Positions 21,225 through 32,283 of a stretch of 46,354 bases of DNA are shown here, piece by piece. The stretch's first letter is position 1. Each line of letters starts with the position of its first letter. A model generated the notes under the pieces. That model saw only the letters and a program-made list of their open reading frames with translations. It was not told where the DNA came from and made no database searches. The stretch comes from Eimeria necatrix (taxonomy: Eukaryota > Apicomplexa > Conoidasida > Eucoccidiorida > Eimeriidae): assembly GCF_000499385.1 (NCBI RefSeq), contig NW_013655237.1, positions 1 to 46,354 on the forward strand, written 5' to 3'. The translations under genes and the position numbers were made by a program.

Positions 21225-23022
21225 GCGTTTTCCCAATGTTAGGACGCTAGCAATGGATTAATAAGACAGCACTTGTTCCTGAAATCCTGAATGACAAGTG
21301 GGCGTCTTTCTAGGATAAGATCAAAACGATTTTTTTGTCTTTGCTTTTTGAGGGAAAGGACGCAGGAGATATTGAAAGAGTCCGAGAGTAGCAAGCCGTG
21401 TTTTATCTGGGGGATTTTATGCAGGGCAGCATAAAGCAATGACCGAATGGGTGGCTGACTTCGCTGCTTTCCTCTGAAGAGCCTTGAGCGCTTTGAGGCT
21501 TGTCCAGCTGAACAAGCTGGCATGAACAGTTAGACGGCAAGCAGTCATTTAGATATTTCAGCAAGGCTTTTTTGCTTCGTCCACTCAACGTGGTACACGA
21601 GTGAGGTACATATGCAGCTGCTGCGCAAGAAAATTCTTCCGTCACCTCCCTCACTGAAGTCAACGGTGCAGTTGCGGAGGATCGTTTGAATGGAGTGATA
21701 GTTGTTTCCCATTAGAACCCAAAAAATGAGGCGACAACCACTTTTTAAAGCCTTCTGTGATACTGCACGTCGGGCAAAAGTGTGCTTTACATTGCAGCAA
21801 GTCTTAGTCAATAGTCTATCCGAATTACTATTAACCAGCAGGCTGACGCAAGGGATTATACCAGCGCTCACTACATGTCTGACTTCTTGTGGCACTCAAG
21901 TTTTGTTTTCGATAGTTGAAGATGAGCCAAGCTGGTCTATGGAGAGCTGGCCTGTGTGAGGAATGTTTATGAGGCACAGCGACGCTTTCAACTACTGTGG
22001 CACACCGAAGCTGACTGTAGCGAGGTTACTATGTCCGTAGGGGAATGCATCCGGAGGATAGCTGGGGCAGGCTGAGTGTTGAGACCATGACGAAGGTAGT
22101 TTCTCTATTGTGTCAATAGCTATTAGCTTCAACTACGGTGAGAGGAGGCAGCTCTTTCTTTGGGATGAACGGAAACCCATTCCTTTTGTAACCTGCGGAA
22201 ACCCACTCCCCCAGTAACCTGGGGCAACCAGCTTCCTTCTCTGGCAGTGATCAATCACTATGGTAAGTATCCCTTACTCTGATACTTTCAGCGCCAAATG
22301 TTCCAGCAGCACACCTGAACGACAGTAGAGCAGCACCAACATACGCCTACGAGACGCAGGCATGCTGCGGCGCAGTGGGATGCCTCAATTACCGACAGAG
22401 GAACTACGAACTGAAAACGCAACTAGCAAAAACTGCAACAGCACTGCGCACAGTAGTGTGGAGTGCTGTTGCAGCGCCACCAATGATAATTTTCCACGGA
22501 AATTGCGTTCAAAATATTACAGATATTTGGGACAGCGTGCTAAGTATCTGCAATACTTCTGATTTAAGCACCTCCTTGACAAACAAGGACGCAAGAACAT
22601 GCTATGACACAAGCCTGCCCATTTGTAGTGGCATGGCGTGGAAAGATTCAGCCTACCCAAGAAAACAGCCATGATATTCATCACCAGTGCATCGCGGATG
22701 TGTCTATACGCACTTCGATATAGGCATAGCATTGACAGCTACACTGAAAAATATGTAGGCGTAGTGGGCATGCATACGCTTTGATAATATCGAAAGTGGT
22801 GACTGACAGCACAAGACGCGCATCGCCAGCACCTACTCGTAACAACCTTCTAAGTTCTAAAAGAACTCATATAATGGATATGATCAAGAAACCCCTTAGT
22901 CTCGCTCACCGGATTATTTATTCGGTAAGACCTCAGATGACAACTCTGTCCAGCGTCCGCATGCTGCACAGAGGCTCAGACTCACAGCCTGAGCAGTGAC
23001 ACTTTGGTACATAATGATGCTT
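21225..23022. other. Type 2 3' flank, copy 2
   Basis: No gene is supported. It matches 28144-29811 nearly end to end (for example AGGACGCTAGCAATGGATTAATA, GGCGTCTTTCTAGGATAAGATC, ATTATACCAGC-CTCAC, GCCTGCCCATTTGT). Open frames in one copy are interrupted in the other, arguing against coding. Confidence 0.5.
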
Positions 23023-23270
23023 TTAGCGTGTGGTCCTTCCGCATGCCAAAAGCGTCACTATGAACCCAAGTGCCATTGATGGCCTGACCGGCGAAACCCT
23101 GTTGCCGTCTTCAAGACTAACGAAAGCACGGACATGGAAATGTTCGGCCTAGTTGAGGGAAAGACAGCAGTAATGCGACGAATTCCTGATTCAGCTGTGG
23201 CCGTACTCTCGGGCTAGTGCCCACAGAACACACACACAACAGCGAGTGCAGTAGCAACGAGACAACCCAT
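23023..23270 (-). pseudogene. Type 1 SAG relic: signal exon joined to exon 4
   Basis: On the minus strand, 23270 downward reads MGCLVATALAVVCVFCGH and then a TAG stop, matching the type 1 signal exon. Within ~100 bases it passes into exon 4 sequence (LEDGNRVSPVRPSMALGFIV, ending TAA at 23023-23025). Exons 2 and 3 are missing, as is the start of exon 4. The same fused relic is found at 29812-30052. Confidence 0.85.
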
Positions 23271-23990
23271 ACTCGGTCACAAAATCATGCTCGATCGCAA
23301 AAAGGTTGACAGTCAAAAATCTGTCAAGGAAATGAATTATGGAAGGACTTTGTGAACGTTGGTTCCTTCCTGATGGGTGGGCGTGTATGACAACCATGGG
23401 CTGTGTTGGCGCTGTTGCGCTTGTTGATAACACCCTTTTCCCCCCATCACCTTTTCAGATGTATTCACGTTAGGCAAAACAATATCTTGTTTTGTGGATA
23501 ACTGTGCTGTGTGTGGCCTGAACCTTTCGTGATTTCCACCATCTGCCTGAGAGGTTAAACTGGGTCACCGCGTTACCCGTCGAGATCTACAGCGCCCAGA
23601 ACGCGTCGAACACAGAAAATTTACCTAATAAACCTGACCAAACAGGCCCATAAATTATGAGCTTCTTTCTGGTAATGCGCCAAAGGACGAAGAACATCAT
23701 AATTCGTGGATGCTTGCCAATAACCCGACACACACCGGCCGCTCAAAATTCATGCTTGAGCAAATGATCACTGAAATATATCTAAAAAGCGTCCACAGGC
23801 ATAACAAAGCGGAAAGAATGTGGTGAGTGGCAAAGAAATTGTCGGACGAGCCCTCTCCATAGACCACTGGCGAGCGAGACGACAAAGAAAGGATTATCGT
23901 CTATGACACTACGTTCAAAATAAATATAAAGCTTCTCATTTAAGCACTTTTTTGACTAATACGGCTGCCCGTTTGAGCTGGCACAAGTGA
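23271..23990. other. 5' flank of the minus-strand type 1 relic
   Basis: Inverted type 1 5' flank (GGTCACCGCGTTACCCGTCGAGATCTACAG region near 23564), shared with 30053-30700. No gene is supported. Confidence 0.45.
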
Positions 23991-25900
23991 CAGGGAAGCC
24001 AAAAATTTAATCTGGCAGACAAGACGAAGAACGTTACTTGTGAGGAGAATCATCATGGCACTTCCCTCTACTTGCTATTGCCATTTGTGGGGGAGCCAGC
24101 CACAGTTTTGGGGTCAACAGCCAATAAGAAGGAGGAACTTTTCCTCCCAGTTTTTTTTTCGCGGCAACGCTGAATAGTCATATTACCATTCTACGCGTGC
24201 TCTGAGACCCCTTGTCAGGAATGCCTGCGTGTTTTACTCGCTGTTTGAAGCGCCTTGGCCTGAATCGCATGGTTGGATTAGTGATTTCAGTAGGAAGCAT
24301 GAGATCCGCTGGGTTACGGCCCAGTGGTTGTCAGCACTACGCTACGCTTGTCTTGGGCAAGCGCAGCTAGCCTCTGTTTCGCTCAGGAGCTCCACTAACC
24401 GCAGCCCTGAGTGCGGAGACAGGCTTGATCAAAAGGCTTAGCCTTCCTAGGCGTGCTGCTTTTAGAATACAACTGAGCCTATCAATTGCATAATTTTTGC
24501 ATTTAGGGATCACAATAGGGCACTATGCTGGCAAAGTGGCTGGAGCGCGTTAAAGAACTTTTCCAAGGGCGCGTGATGCAAGTCCTAGACACCCATGTTA
24601 AAATTTGGGTATCAGTCAAAAGAGTTGCTCAACCTTTTGAAAACCGAAAAAACTTGAATTCTGCAGTCTACAACGGCACAAGTCCCTGTTTTTTTCCTCT
24701 TAGCCCGAGCAGAACGCCTTATCCAGCTGCACATTCATCCAAATCCCTAGCGGAGACTGAGGCTCCCCAGCGCAAAGGCCAGGCAACTACGTGCGTTGGG
24801 AAAGAAGCAGTCACGGCGTTTTTTTCGTCAAAATAGTCTGTGAACATTGAAATCGGCACTACGTTTTGTGAAACACGTTCCAATGCCAGAGGTTTAGTGC
24901 CTAAATCCCAGGATGATTACGTTTCCAGTACGTGTACGTTTTCCGTTACCTTACTCAGCCATTAACATCTCCTGCAGCTTGCATCAGGCGTTAAGGGAGA
25001 AAGAAACGGACGAAAATGCAAAAATTTTAGGTCCTCGTAATGACTGCGGCTCAGCAAAGCGTATTTTTTCCGTTGCTTTTTTAGGTGCCTTTTGTGGGTC
25101 TGCACCGTGTGACACAGCAGCGTATACAGTTTCTTGTGTGCAGATCTGAGCCGACCCTAGGAAGGCAAGGGATGCCAACTGCCTTCTGGCGTTTCCTGTT
25201 CTTCAATGAAAAGCGCAGAAGGCTATGCATCCCTGTAAGGCTCAGCACGCCGTGGCAACTGGCAAGCGAGCGCGTCTGCGAGCAATCTGCGGTCAAAAAA
25301 ACGCATATCGTTTCACTCAAGCACATGGCTCCTGTTGTTTCTTCTTGGAAAACAAGGGAAAGGGGCGTGTTCTACAATGTACGGCATTTAGGGCCTCACT
25401 GAAACGCCAATTCGCTCCGCTGGTTCTGGACGGCGGCTTCTGTTAAGTCTGATGCCCCGCACACTTGAATAATTTGCAGCGTAAGTATCTCAATCAGCCT
25501 TATCTGACGCATCAGCATATTCGTGGAATAGTGCTCGTAGACTGTTCTTCCGATAAGGCCTCCTAGACAGTGCGGCGCTACTCAGATCCACATGCGAATA
25601 GATCCTCATGTGATCCTTAGAGCAAAGAAACGAAAGACTTTTGTCTCAACCGCAACTTTCCAGTTCACTTATATGAATTATTACTTTTATTGTCAAATTA
25701 GATCCGTTTTTCTGCCTCAAAATGATGGCCAAACAATGCAGAGTAAGCCGAGCACTCAGTCGCAAGCAGGATGCGCAACTCTCTCGTAGACTACACCTAT
25801 CAACCTCGCTCTCACTTGCCAAGATGATACGGAATCCCTCCCTTCGAACTTAGAAATATTTCTTAAGCTTTTTCCAAACTAGTTGTATGTGTTGTTGAAA
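23991..25900. other. Type 2 upstream module, copy 3 (non-coding, repeated)
   Basis: Starts with CAGGGAAGCCAAAAATTTAA like the copy at ~19242 and keeps the ~1 kb segment missing there; 24220-24800 is related to 9025-9680. The last 700 bases are nearly the same as 19390-20090. No continuous conserved open frame was seen. Confidence 0.55.
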
Positions 25901-26474
25901 ATGGCTCACCTCGCCTTCGTTTCCCTCATTTCGCTGTCACTGTTTGCAGGGCGGGCCGTGGCTCAACAAGATGCTGTTGCTGATCCAAAAGCAGGTGAGT
26001 TTCCTACCTGTCCTTGTTCTTATTTGCGGACTTGAAATTGAGTCCTAATTCCGTCAGTCCATTTGTGCATATTGTGTGCGTCCGAATTTCCCCAGAAAAA
26101 TTGGACTGTTTGGGAACGATGAACACGCTTAGGACGGCTGCTGGGTTTGCTGAGTTCAAAGATGCCTCCACAGTCACACAAGTGTTGCCAGCATATCAAA
26201 AAGCTACTCAACGAGACGTGCAAGTGGCTGCTGAAACTCTGTGGAAAAGCGAGATCTGCCCCAAAATCACAGGGGTAAATCGCGTTCTCTGCACTGTTGA
26301 AATGGAGGCTCATCAAGTCTTCTAGGCCCTCAGGGAGCCTCAAACTACACTGGCACTGAGTGCCCGTGCCTTGACTTCCTCCTGTTGTGTACAGGCAGGG
26401 GCCGCGAGAACTGGCGAAGCTACTAAATTAACTGGCACCTATGCTTACTACCCCGTTACCGACGACAAAAAAGA
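25901..26474 (+). pseudogene. Type 2 SAG, truncated first copy of a 601-bp tandem repeat
   Basis: Exon 1 25901-25994 (MAHLAFVSLISLSLFAGRAVA), exon 2 26096-26274 and the start of exon 3 from 26395 (AGAARTGEATKL, TYAYYPVTDDKK) are intact. At about 26474 the sequence jumps from inside exon 3 back to 5' flank sequence of the same gene (GCAAACTAGTTGTATG), so exon 3 is cut after TDDKK. Either a truncated tandem duplicate or an assembly error beside the gap at 27119. Confidence 0.85.
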
Positions 26475-26501
26475 GCAAACTAGTTGTATGTGTTGTTGAA
26501 A

Positions 26502-27118
26502 ATGGCTCACCTCGCCTTCGTTTCCCTCATTTCGCTGTCACTGTTTGCAGGGCGGGCCGTGGCTCAACAAGATGCTGTTGCTGATCCAAAAGCAGGTGAG
26601 TTTCCTACCTGTCCTTGTTCTTATTTGCGGACTTGAAATTGAGTCCTAATTCCGTCAGTCCATTTGTGCATATTGTGTGCGTCCGAATTTCCCCAGAAAA
26701 ATTGGACTGTTTGGGAACGATGAACACGCTTAGGACGGCTGCTGGGTTTGCTGAGTTCAAAGATGCCTCCACAGTCACACAAGTGTTGCCAGCATATCAA
26801 AAAGCTACTCAACGAGACGTGCAAGTGGCTGCTGAAACTCTGTGGAAAAGCGAGATCTGCCCCAAAATCACAGGGGTAAATCGCGTTCTCTGCACTGTTG
26901 AAATGGAGGCTCATCAAGTCTTCTAGGCCCTCAGGGAGCCTCAAACTACACTGGCACTGAGTGCCCGTGCCTTGACTTCCTCCTGTTGTGTACAGGCAGG
27001 GGCCGCGAGAACTGGCGAAGCTACTAAATTAACTGGCACCTATGCTTACTACCCCGTTACCGACGACAAAAAAGACTGCAACGCTGCAGTGGAGTACTGG
27101 AAGGGCGGATTCTCTCTC
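26502..27118 (+). CDS. Type 2 SAG, second copy, running into an assembly gap (partial)
   Basis: Exon 1 26502-26595, exon 2 26697-26875, exon 3 from 26996 to the N run at 27119. The predicted peptides of exons 1 and 2 are identical to those of the copy at 25901, exactly 601 bases upstream. Exon 3 reads further than in the first copy (DCNAAVEYWKGGFSL) before the gap. If the gap is an artefact, this signal exon probably belongs with the complete exon 3 and 4 at 27514-28143. Confidence 0.8.
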
Positions 27119-27218
27119 NNNNNNNNNNNNNNNNNNNNNNNNNNNNNNNNNNNNNNNNNNNNNNNNNNNNNNNNNNNNNNNNNNNNNNNNNNNNNNNNNN
27201 NNNNNNNNNNNNNNNNNN
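27119..27218. other. Assembly gap (100 N)
   Basis: Exactly 100 N, a conventional placeholder for a gap of unknown size. It sits between near-identical SAG copies, a place where repeats commonly collapse or are mis-joined. Confidence 0.99.
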
Positions 27219-28143
27219 TAACCACTGTTTGGGAACGATGAACACGCTTAGGACGGCTGCTGGGTTTGCTGAGTTCAAAGATGCCTCCACAGTCACACAA
27301 GTGTTGCCAGCATATCAAAAAGCTACTCAACGAGACGTGCAAGTGGCTGCTGAAACTCTGTGGAAAAGCGAGATCTGCCCCAAAATCACAGGGGTAAATC
27401 GCGTTCTCTGCACTGTTGAAATGGAGGCTCATCAAGTCTTCTAGGCCCTCAGGGAGCCTCAAACTACACTGGCACTGAGTGCCCGTGCCTTGACTTCCTC
27501 CTGTTGTGTACAGGCAGGGGCCGCGAGAACTGGCGAAGCTACTAAATTAACTGGCACCTATGCTTACTACCCCGTTACCGACGACAAAAAAGACTGCAAC
27601 GCTGCAGTGGAGTACTGGAAGGGCGGATTCTCTCTCTTCAATAATGAGATTCCCCCCACATATGAAAGCGCCAATAATCCCTCTGTGTACAGTGACAGGG
27701 CTGTGTCTTTCGTTGCTTTGTACAACCCTCAACCCGAGCCTGTTGTTAGCTGCGTATTCCTCCAGTGCCCTCCTCCATCAGCTTCTCCCCCTAGCGCTGG
27801 ACGCAGACTCTCATCTGCTTCCACCACAGTCGATGCTATCATTTGTCTGACGAATCCCGCTGCACTGAACGCAAACGCGGCACCATTCAAGTAAGTTCTA
27901 GTTGCAGTCCCACCTAGATCGAAACATCGGCGCTGCTTTGGAAGAAATACATCCCTTTTGAGTTAAACTGTATCACTGTGACCGTCATCGGTCATATTTG
28001 CTTGATAATTTGTTTGTAGAGAGGACGAATGGAACAAAATTGTCCAGGCTATATCTGGCAACAACAAGGGCGCAGCTTCCCCTGTTGGTCCTTCAGTTAC
28101 CCTTGTTTCTGCGGTCGCCATCTCCGCTTTCGCTCTTTTCTAA
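27219..28143 (+). CDS. Type 2 surface antigen (SAG family), third copy, 5' end missing in gap
   Basis: The sequence resumes inside exon 2 (matching from ~27224; exon 2 ends 27393), then exon 3 27514-27890 and exon 4 28020-28143. The exon 2 remnant is identical in protein to the two preceding copies. Exon 3 has NNEIPPTYESANNPSVYSD, EPVVSC, CPPPSASPPSAGRRLS and ICLTNPAALN. Exon 4 reads EDEWNKIVQAISG, NNKGAASP and the hydrophobic tail AVAISAFALF. With a signal exon from the copy at 26502 this would be an ordinary type 2 gene of about 257 aa. It differs from gene 6 mainly in the linker and before the tail. Confidence 0.85.
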
Positions 28144-29811
28144 GCGTTTTCCGGGTGTTATGACGCTAGCAATGGATTAATAGGGCAGCACTTGTCCCTG
28201 AAATCCTGAATGACAAATGGGCGTCTTTCTAGGATAAGATCAAAACGATTTTTTTGTCTTTCCTTTTGGGAAAAAGGAGGCAGAAGATATTCGAAGAGTC
28301 CGAAAGTCACACGTCGTGTTTTATCTGGAGAATTCTACGCAGAGCAGCATGAAGCAATGACCGGCCGGATGGTTGACTTCGCTGCTTTCGTCTGAAGAGC
28401 CTTGAGCGCTTTGAGGGTTGCCCAGATGGCATGAACACATAGACGGCAAGCAGTCACTTAGATATCTCAACAAGGCTTTTTTGCTTCGTCCCCTCAAATT
28501 GTACACGAGTCAGGTACATATGCAGCTGTTGCACAAGAAAATTCTAGCATCACCTCCCTCATTGAAGTCCACGGTGCAGCCGCGGACGATCGTTTTAAGG
28601 GAGTGATAGTTGATTCCCATTAGAACCCGAAAACTGAGGCAACAACCACTTTTTAAGCCTTCTGTGATACTGCACGTCGGGCAAACGTGTGTTTTACATT
28701 GTAGCGAGTCTTAGTCAACAGTCTATCCAAATTACTATCAGCGAGCAGCCTGACGCAAGGGATTATACCAGCTCTCACTACACTCCTGACTTTTTGTGGT
28801 ACGCAAGTTTTGTTTTCGACAAATGAAGGTGAGCCAGGTTGGTCCATGTAGGGCTGGTCGGTGTGAGATGTTAATGAGGCAAATAGCGACGCTTTCAATT
28901 GCTGTGGCACGGAAGGAAGATGTCTATAGCGAGGTTACTGTATCCGCAAGGAGATGCATCCGGAGGACAGCTGGGGCAGGTTGAGTGCTGAGACCACGAC
29001 GAGGTTAGTTTCTCCATTGCATCAATAGCTGTTAGCTTCACACATGCTGAGAGCAGACAGCTGTTTCACTGGGAGGAACGGAGACCCACTCCTCCAATAA
29101 CCTGCTGCAACACGACTTCCTTCTCTAGCAGTGATCTACTACTATGGTAAGTATCCTTTACTGTGACACTTTCAGCCCCACATGTTCCAGCAGCACAATT
29201 GCAAGAATGTAGAGTAGCTCCAGCACACACCTACGAGACTTGTGTATGCTGCGGCGCAGTGGGATTCCTCAATTACCGACAGAGGAACAAAAGGCAACCG
29301 ACAAAACCTGCAACAGTATTACACACCACAGTGCGTAGTGCTGTTGCATTGTTGCCAATGGTAATTCTTCTGGACTGCGTTCGAAGTGTCTGCAATGCCT
29401 TCGATTTAAGCACTTTGTTGACCAGCAAGGACGCAAGAAAGTGCCATGACACAAGCCTGCCCATTTGTTGTGACATGGCGTGAAGAGATTCAGCCTGTTC
29501 AAGAAAACGGCCATAGTATGCATCACCAGTGCATCGCCGATGTGTCTATACGCATTTAGATATAGGCACAGCATTGACAGTTGCACTGAATAGGCTTAGT
29601 GAGCATGAATACGTTTCGATAATGTCGATAATGTCGAAAGTCGTGACTGACAGCACAAGACGTGCAATCCTCTAAGTTGCAAAAAGATTCATGTAACGCA
29701 TGGGATCAAGGAAGAGGGGAATCCTCTTGGTCTCGCGTACTGGATTATTTGTTCAGTGAGGGAGCCGATTGGAAGTCTGTCTAGCGCCCGCATACCGCAC
29801 AGAAACTCAGC
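28144..29811. other. Type 2 3' flank, copy 3
   Basis: Collinear with 21225-23022 with substitutions and small indels. No gene is supported; the frames in either copy are not conserved. Confidence 0.5.
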
Positions 29812-30052
29812 TTAAACAAGACCGCACGCAAAAAGCATAAATTATGAACCCAAGTGCCATTGACGGCCTGACCAGCGAATCCCTATTGCCCTCTTCAAGA
29901 CCAAAGGTAGTATGAGCATGGAAGTGTTAGGTCTAGTCGAAGAGAAGACAGGAGTAATGCGCCTACGTGCTTTTCCAGCTGTTACCTCACTCCCCGGCTT
30001 TCGTCCAGAACAAAGACATAGCAGCGAGCACAGTAGAAACGAGACAACCCAC
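29812..30052 (-). pseudogene. Type 1 SAG relic: signal exon joined to exon 4 (second copy)
   Basis: Same architecture as the relic at 23023-23270. The signal exon remnant on the minus strand starts with GTG instead of ATG (at 30052-30050), continues through TCTACTGTGCTCGCTG and meets a TGA. Exon 4 sequence follows (EEGNRDSLVRPSMALGF-like), with a frame change near the tail. Exons 2 and 3 are absent. Confidence 0.82.
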
Positions 30053-31129
30053 GCTCGATCACAAAAATGCTGACAGTCCAAAAGCTGTCAAGGCAATAAA
30101 TTATGGAAGTACTGGGTGAACGTTGCTTCCTTCTTAATGGATGGGCGTGTGGGAGACAATCATGGGCTGTGCCGGCACCGTTGCGCACGTTGATAGCTCC
30201 CCTTTTGCTCCTTCATCACCTTCCCAGAGTTATTCAAGTTAAGCAAAACAATATCTTGTTTTGTGGGTAACTGTGCACTGTATGGCCCTACCTTTCGTGA
30301 TTTACACCACTTGCCGGAGAGGTTCTGTTAATCTGGGTCACCGCACTACCCCTGGAGATCTACAGTGCCAAGAACGCGACGAACACGGAAAATTTCCCTA
30401 AGAAAGTTGACTACACAGGCCTGCTCTAAATTGTGTGCTTCTTTCTGGTGATGCGCCGGAGAGCGAAGAATATCACAATTCATGGGCGCTTGCCAATAAT
30501 CCGCCAGCCCCTCGATATTCATGCTTGAGCAAATGATCACCAGAGTATATCTAAAAACGCATCCACTGGCATAACAAAACGGAAAGAATAGGATACAGGA
30601 TGAAGATATTGTCGGACAAGCCCTTCCCACTTCCACTTAAATGAGACCAGCGGTACTATCGGCGCGTGAGACGGCAAAACAAAGATTTTCCTCCAAGTCG
30701 CTGTGTTCAAAATAAATACAAAGCTTCCCATTCAAGCACTTTTTTGGCCAATACGGCCGCGCATTTGGGCTGGCTAGGAGTGTGGATATTGACCCTGCCC
30801 AAACGAGCAGCCACGGTGCAAGCCAACAGTACCCCACCGACAAGCCTACACCCACATTTAGGCACAGCACTGACAGTTGGACGGAAACTGCTCGGGTCTA
30901 GTAGGCTTCAATACGTTTGGAGCACATGACTGCACATGGCGTGCATCGCCAGCATCTGCTCGTGGCAACCCTGCAAGGCTCATAAAAAGGTTCGTCCTCT
31001 GCACTCTTCAACGCAAACGATAAAACACCACGAGAAACACTTTAGTCTCGCATGCTGGAATTTTTCGCTCCGTGAGATGGCCGATGGCAAGCTTATCAAT
31101 TGCCCGCATCCTGCACACAGGCTGACAGC
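30053..31129. other. Inverted type 1 5' flank, then 3' flank of the next minus-strand gene
   Basis: 30053-30700 matches 23271-23950. 30900-31129 is the inverted type 1 3' flank (GCGTGCATCGCCAGCATCTGCTCGTGGCAACCCT), as found after the other minus-strand genes near 33620 and 36020. No gene is supported. Confidence 0.45.
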
Positions 31130-32283
31130 TTAAAAAAGTCCGCAAGCGAAAAGCATCATTATGAACCCCAGTGTTATTGACGGCCTAACAGAAGGGACCC
31201 TATTGACCTCTTCAGTACCAACAATGGCGTGAACAATCTTCTTCCATTCCTCTTCCCTGCAAACCCAGCCACAGCACAATACACTTATCATTTAGATCCA
31301 CGGAAGCACGCGCTACATATAAAGGTCACACTTATGCTAAGTTGCCGATGCACTTTGGTCCTATGCAGCGAAGTCTGTGGCCTTGAGCGTTTGTTCCCAC
31401 TTGAATGGCGATTGTCCCGCGGTCAGTGCTTTGGGATTCGTCAAGCAGATAACGGCTTTCGCCGTTTGATTTTCTTCTTGAAGTCTCCTAGGTGACTGGC
31501 CGTTCGGGCTTTTAGATATATCTTGAACAGCAAAGGCGGTTGCTTTTGTGCAGGTGACAAAGGCGCAGCTGGCCACAGGGTTTGCCTGGGGGTTGTAGAG
31601 GGCGACAAAAGAGACGGCCTTGTCGGTATAAACATCAGGGTCGTTCAGCGCTTGGTACGTTGGAGGCAGCTCATTATTGAAGAGAGAAAAACCGTCTTTC
31701 CAGTATTGCACTGCCGCTTTGCAGTCTTTGTCGCCGGCGTAGTATGCAGGAGTTCCCGCCAATTGATCGATTTCACTACTCTCGCCGGCTTCCTTATCAT
31801 AATAAAACCAAAAGCATGATGAAACCGAGAGCTCCTGCCGTATGTGCCGCATTGTGCACGTCGTTGATTGGCTAGGAGTTGAAGAACTGCCGATAGCAGC
31901 GCGCTTCTGACACGGCTCACCCTGAATATTTTCTTGCATATTTGCTCCCATAAAGTTTCAGGTGTTATGTCTAGCTCCGACGGAGAGTGTTCCGGCAGCA
32001 TTTGTCCTGTTTGCGTTGCATTGCCAAACTCGGGGAGTCCCGCGGCTACCCTTGCCTCGTTCATCTCGGTCAAGCAATTAAGCGTTTCTGAGCGGAAACT
32101 CCAGCACACACAAGCACAACTTAAAAAGAGCTCCACTCTGGAAAAAATAGGAGTTTAGCCTCGAAGGAAAGAAAAGACAGGAGCAAAATGCTCACCGGCT
32201 TTTCCCGTAATGGTGGCGCCTGCTGTTCTGTGTCCACAGAACACAGACACAACAACGAGACCAAAAAAAACGAGGAGAAGCAT
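31130..32283 (-). CDS. Type 1 GPI-anchored surface antigen (SAG family), gene 8
   Basis: Predicted 257 aa. Exons in transcript order are 32283-32196, 32087-31921, 31792-31401 and 31256-31130. Signal peptide MLLLVFFGLVVVSVFCGH. Exon 2 reads ETLNCLTEMNEARVAAGLPE and ends EQICKKIFR; the usual IMG is replaced by IFR and the donor is GTGAGC. Exon 3 opens EAGESSEIDQL and has YYAGDKDC, YWKDGFSLFNNELPP, NPQANPVASCAF, a linker FAVQDISKSPNGQSP and RRLQ. Exon 4 reads EEEWKKIVHAIVG, TEEVNRV, and a hydrophobic tail GFIMMLFACGLF. Exon 3 closely resembles that of the gene at 33806-34966 (shared NPQ-NPVAS and the QD-S-SP-G linker), pointing to duplication between the two. Confidence 0.92.

Noticed and set aside
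27049..27462. Minus-strand frame crossing the N run
   Set aside because: It is created by translating the gap as X; it is antisense to type 2 exons.
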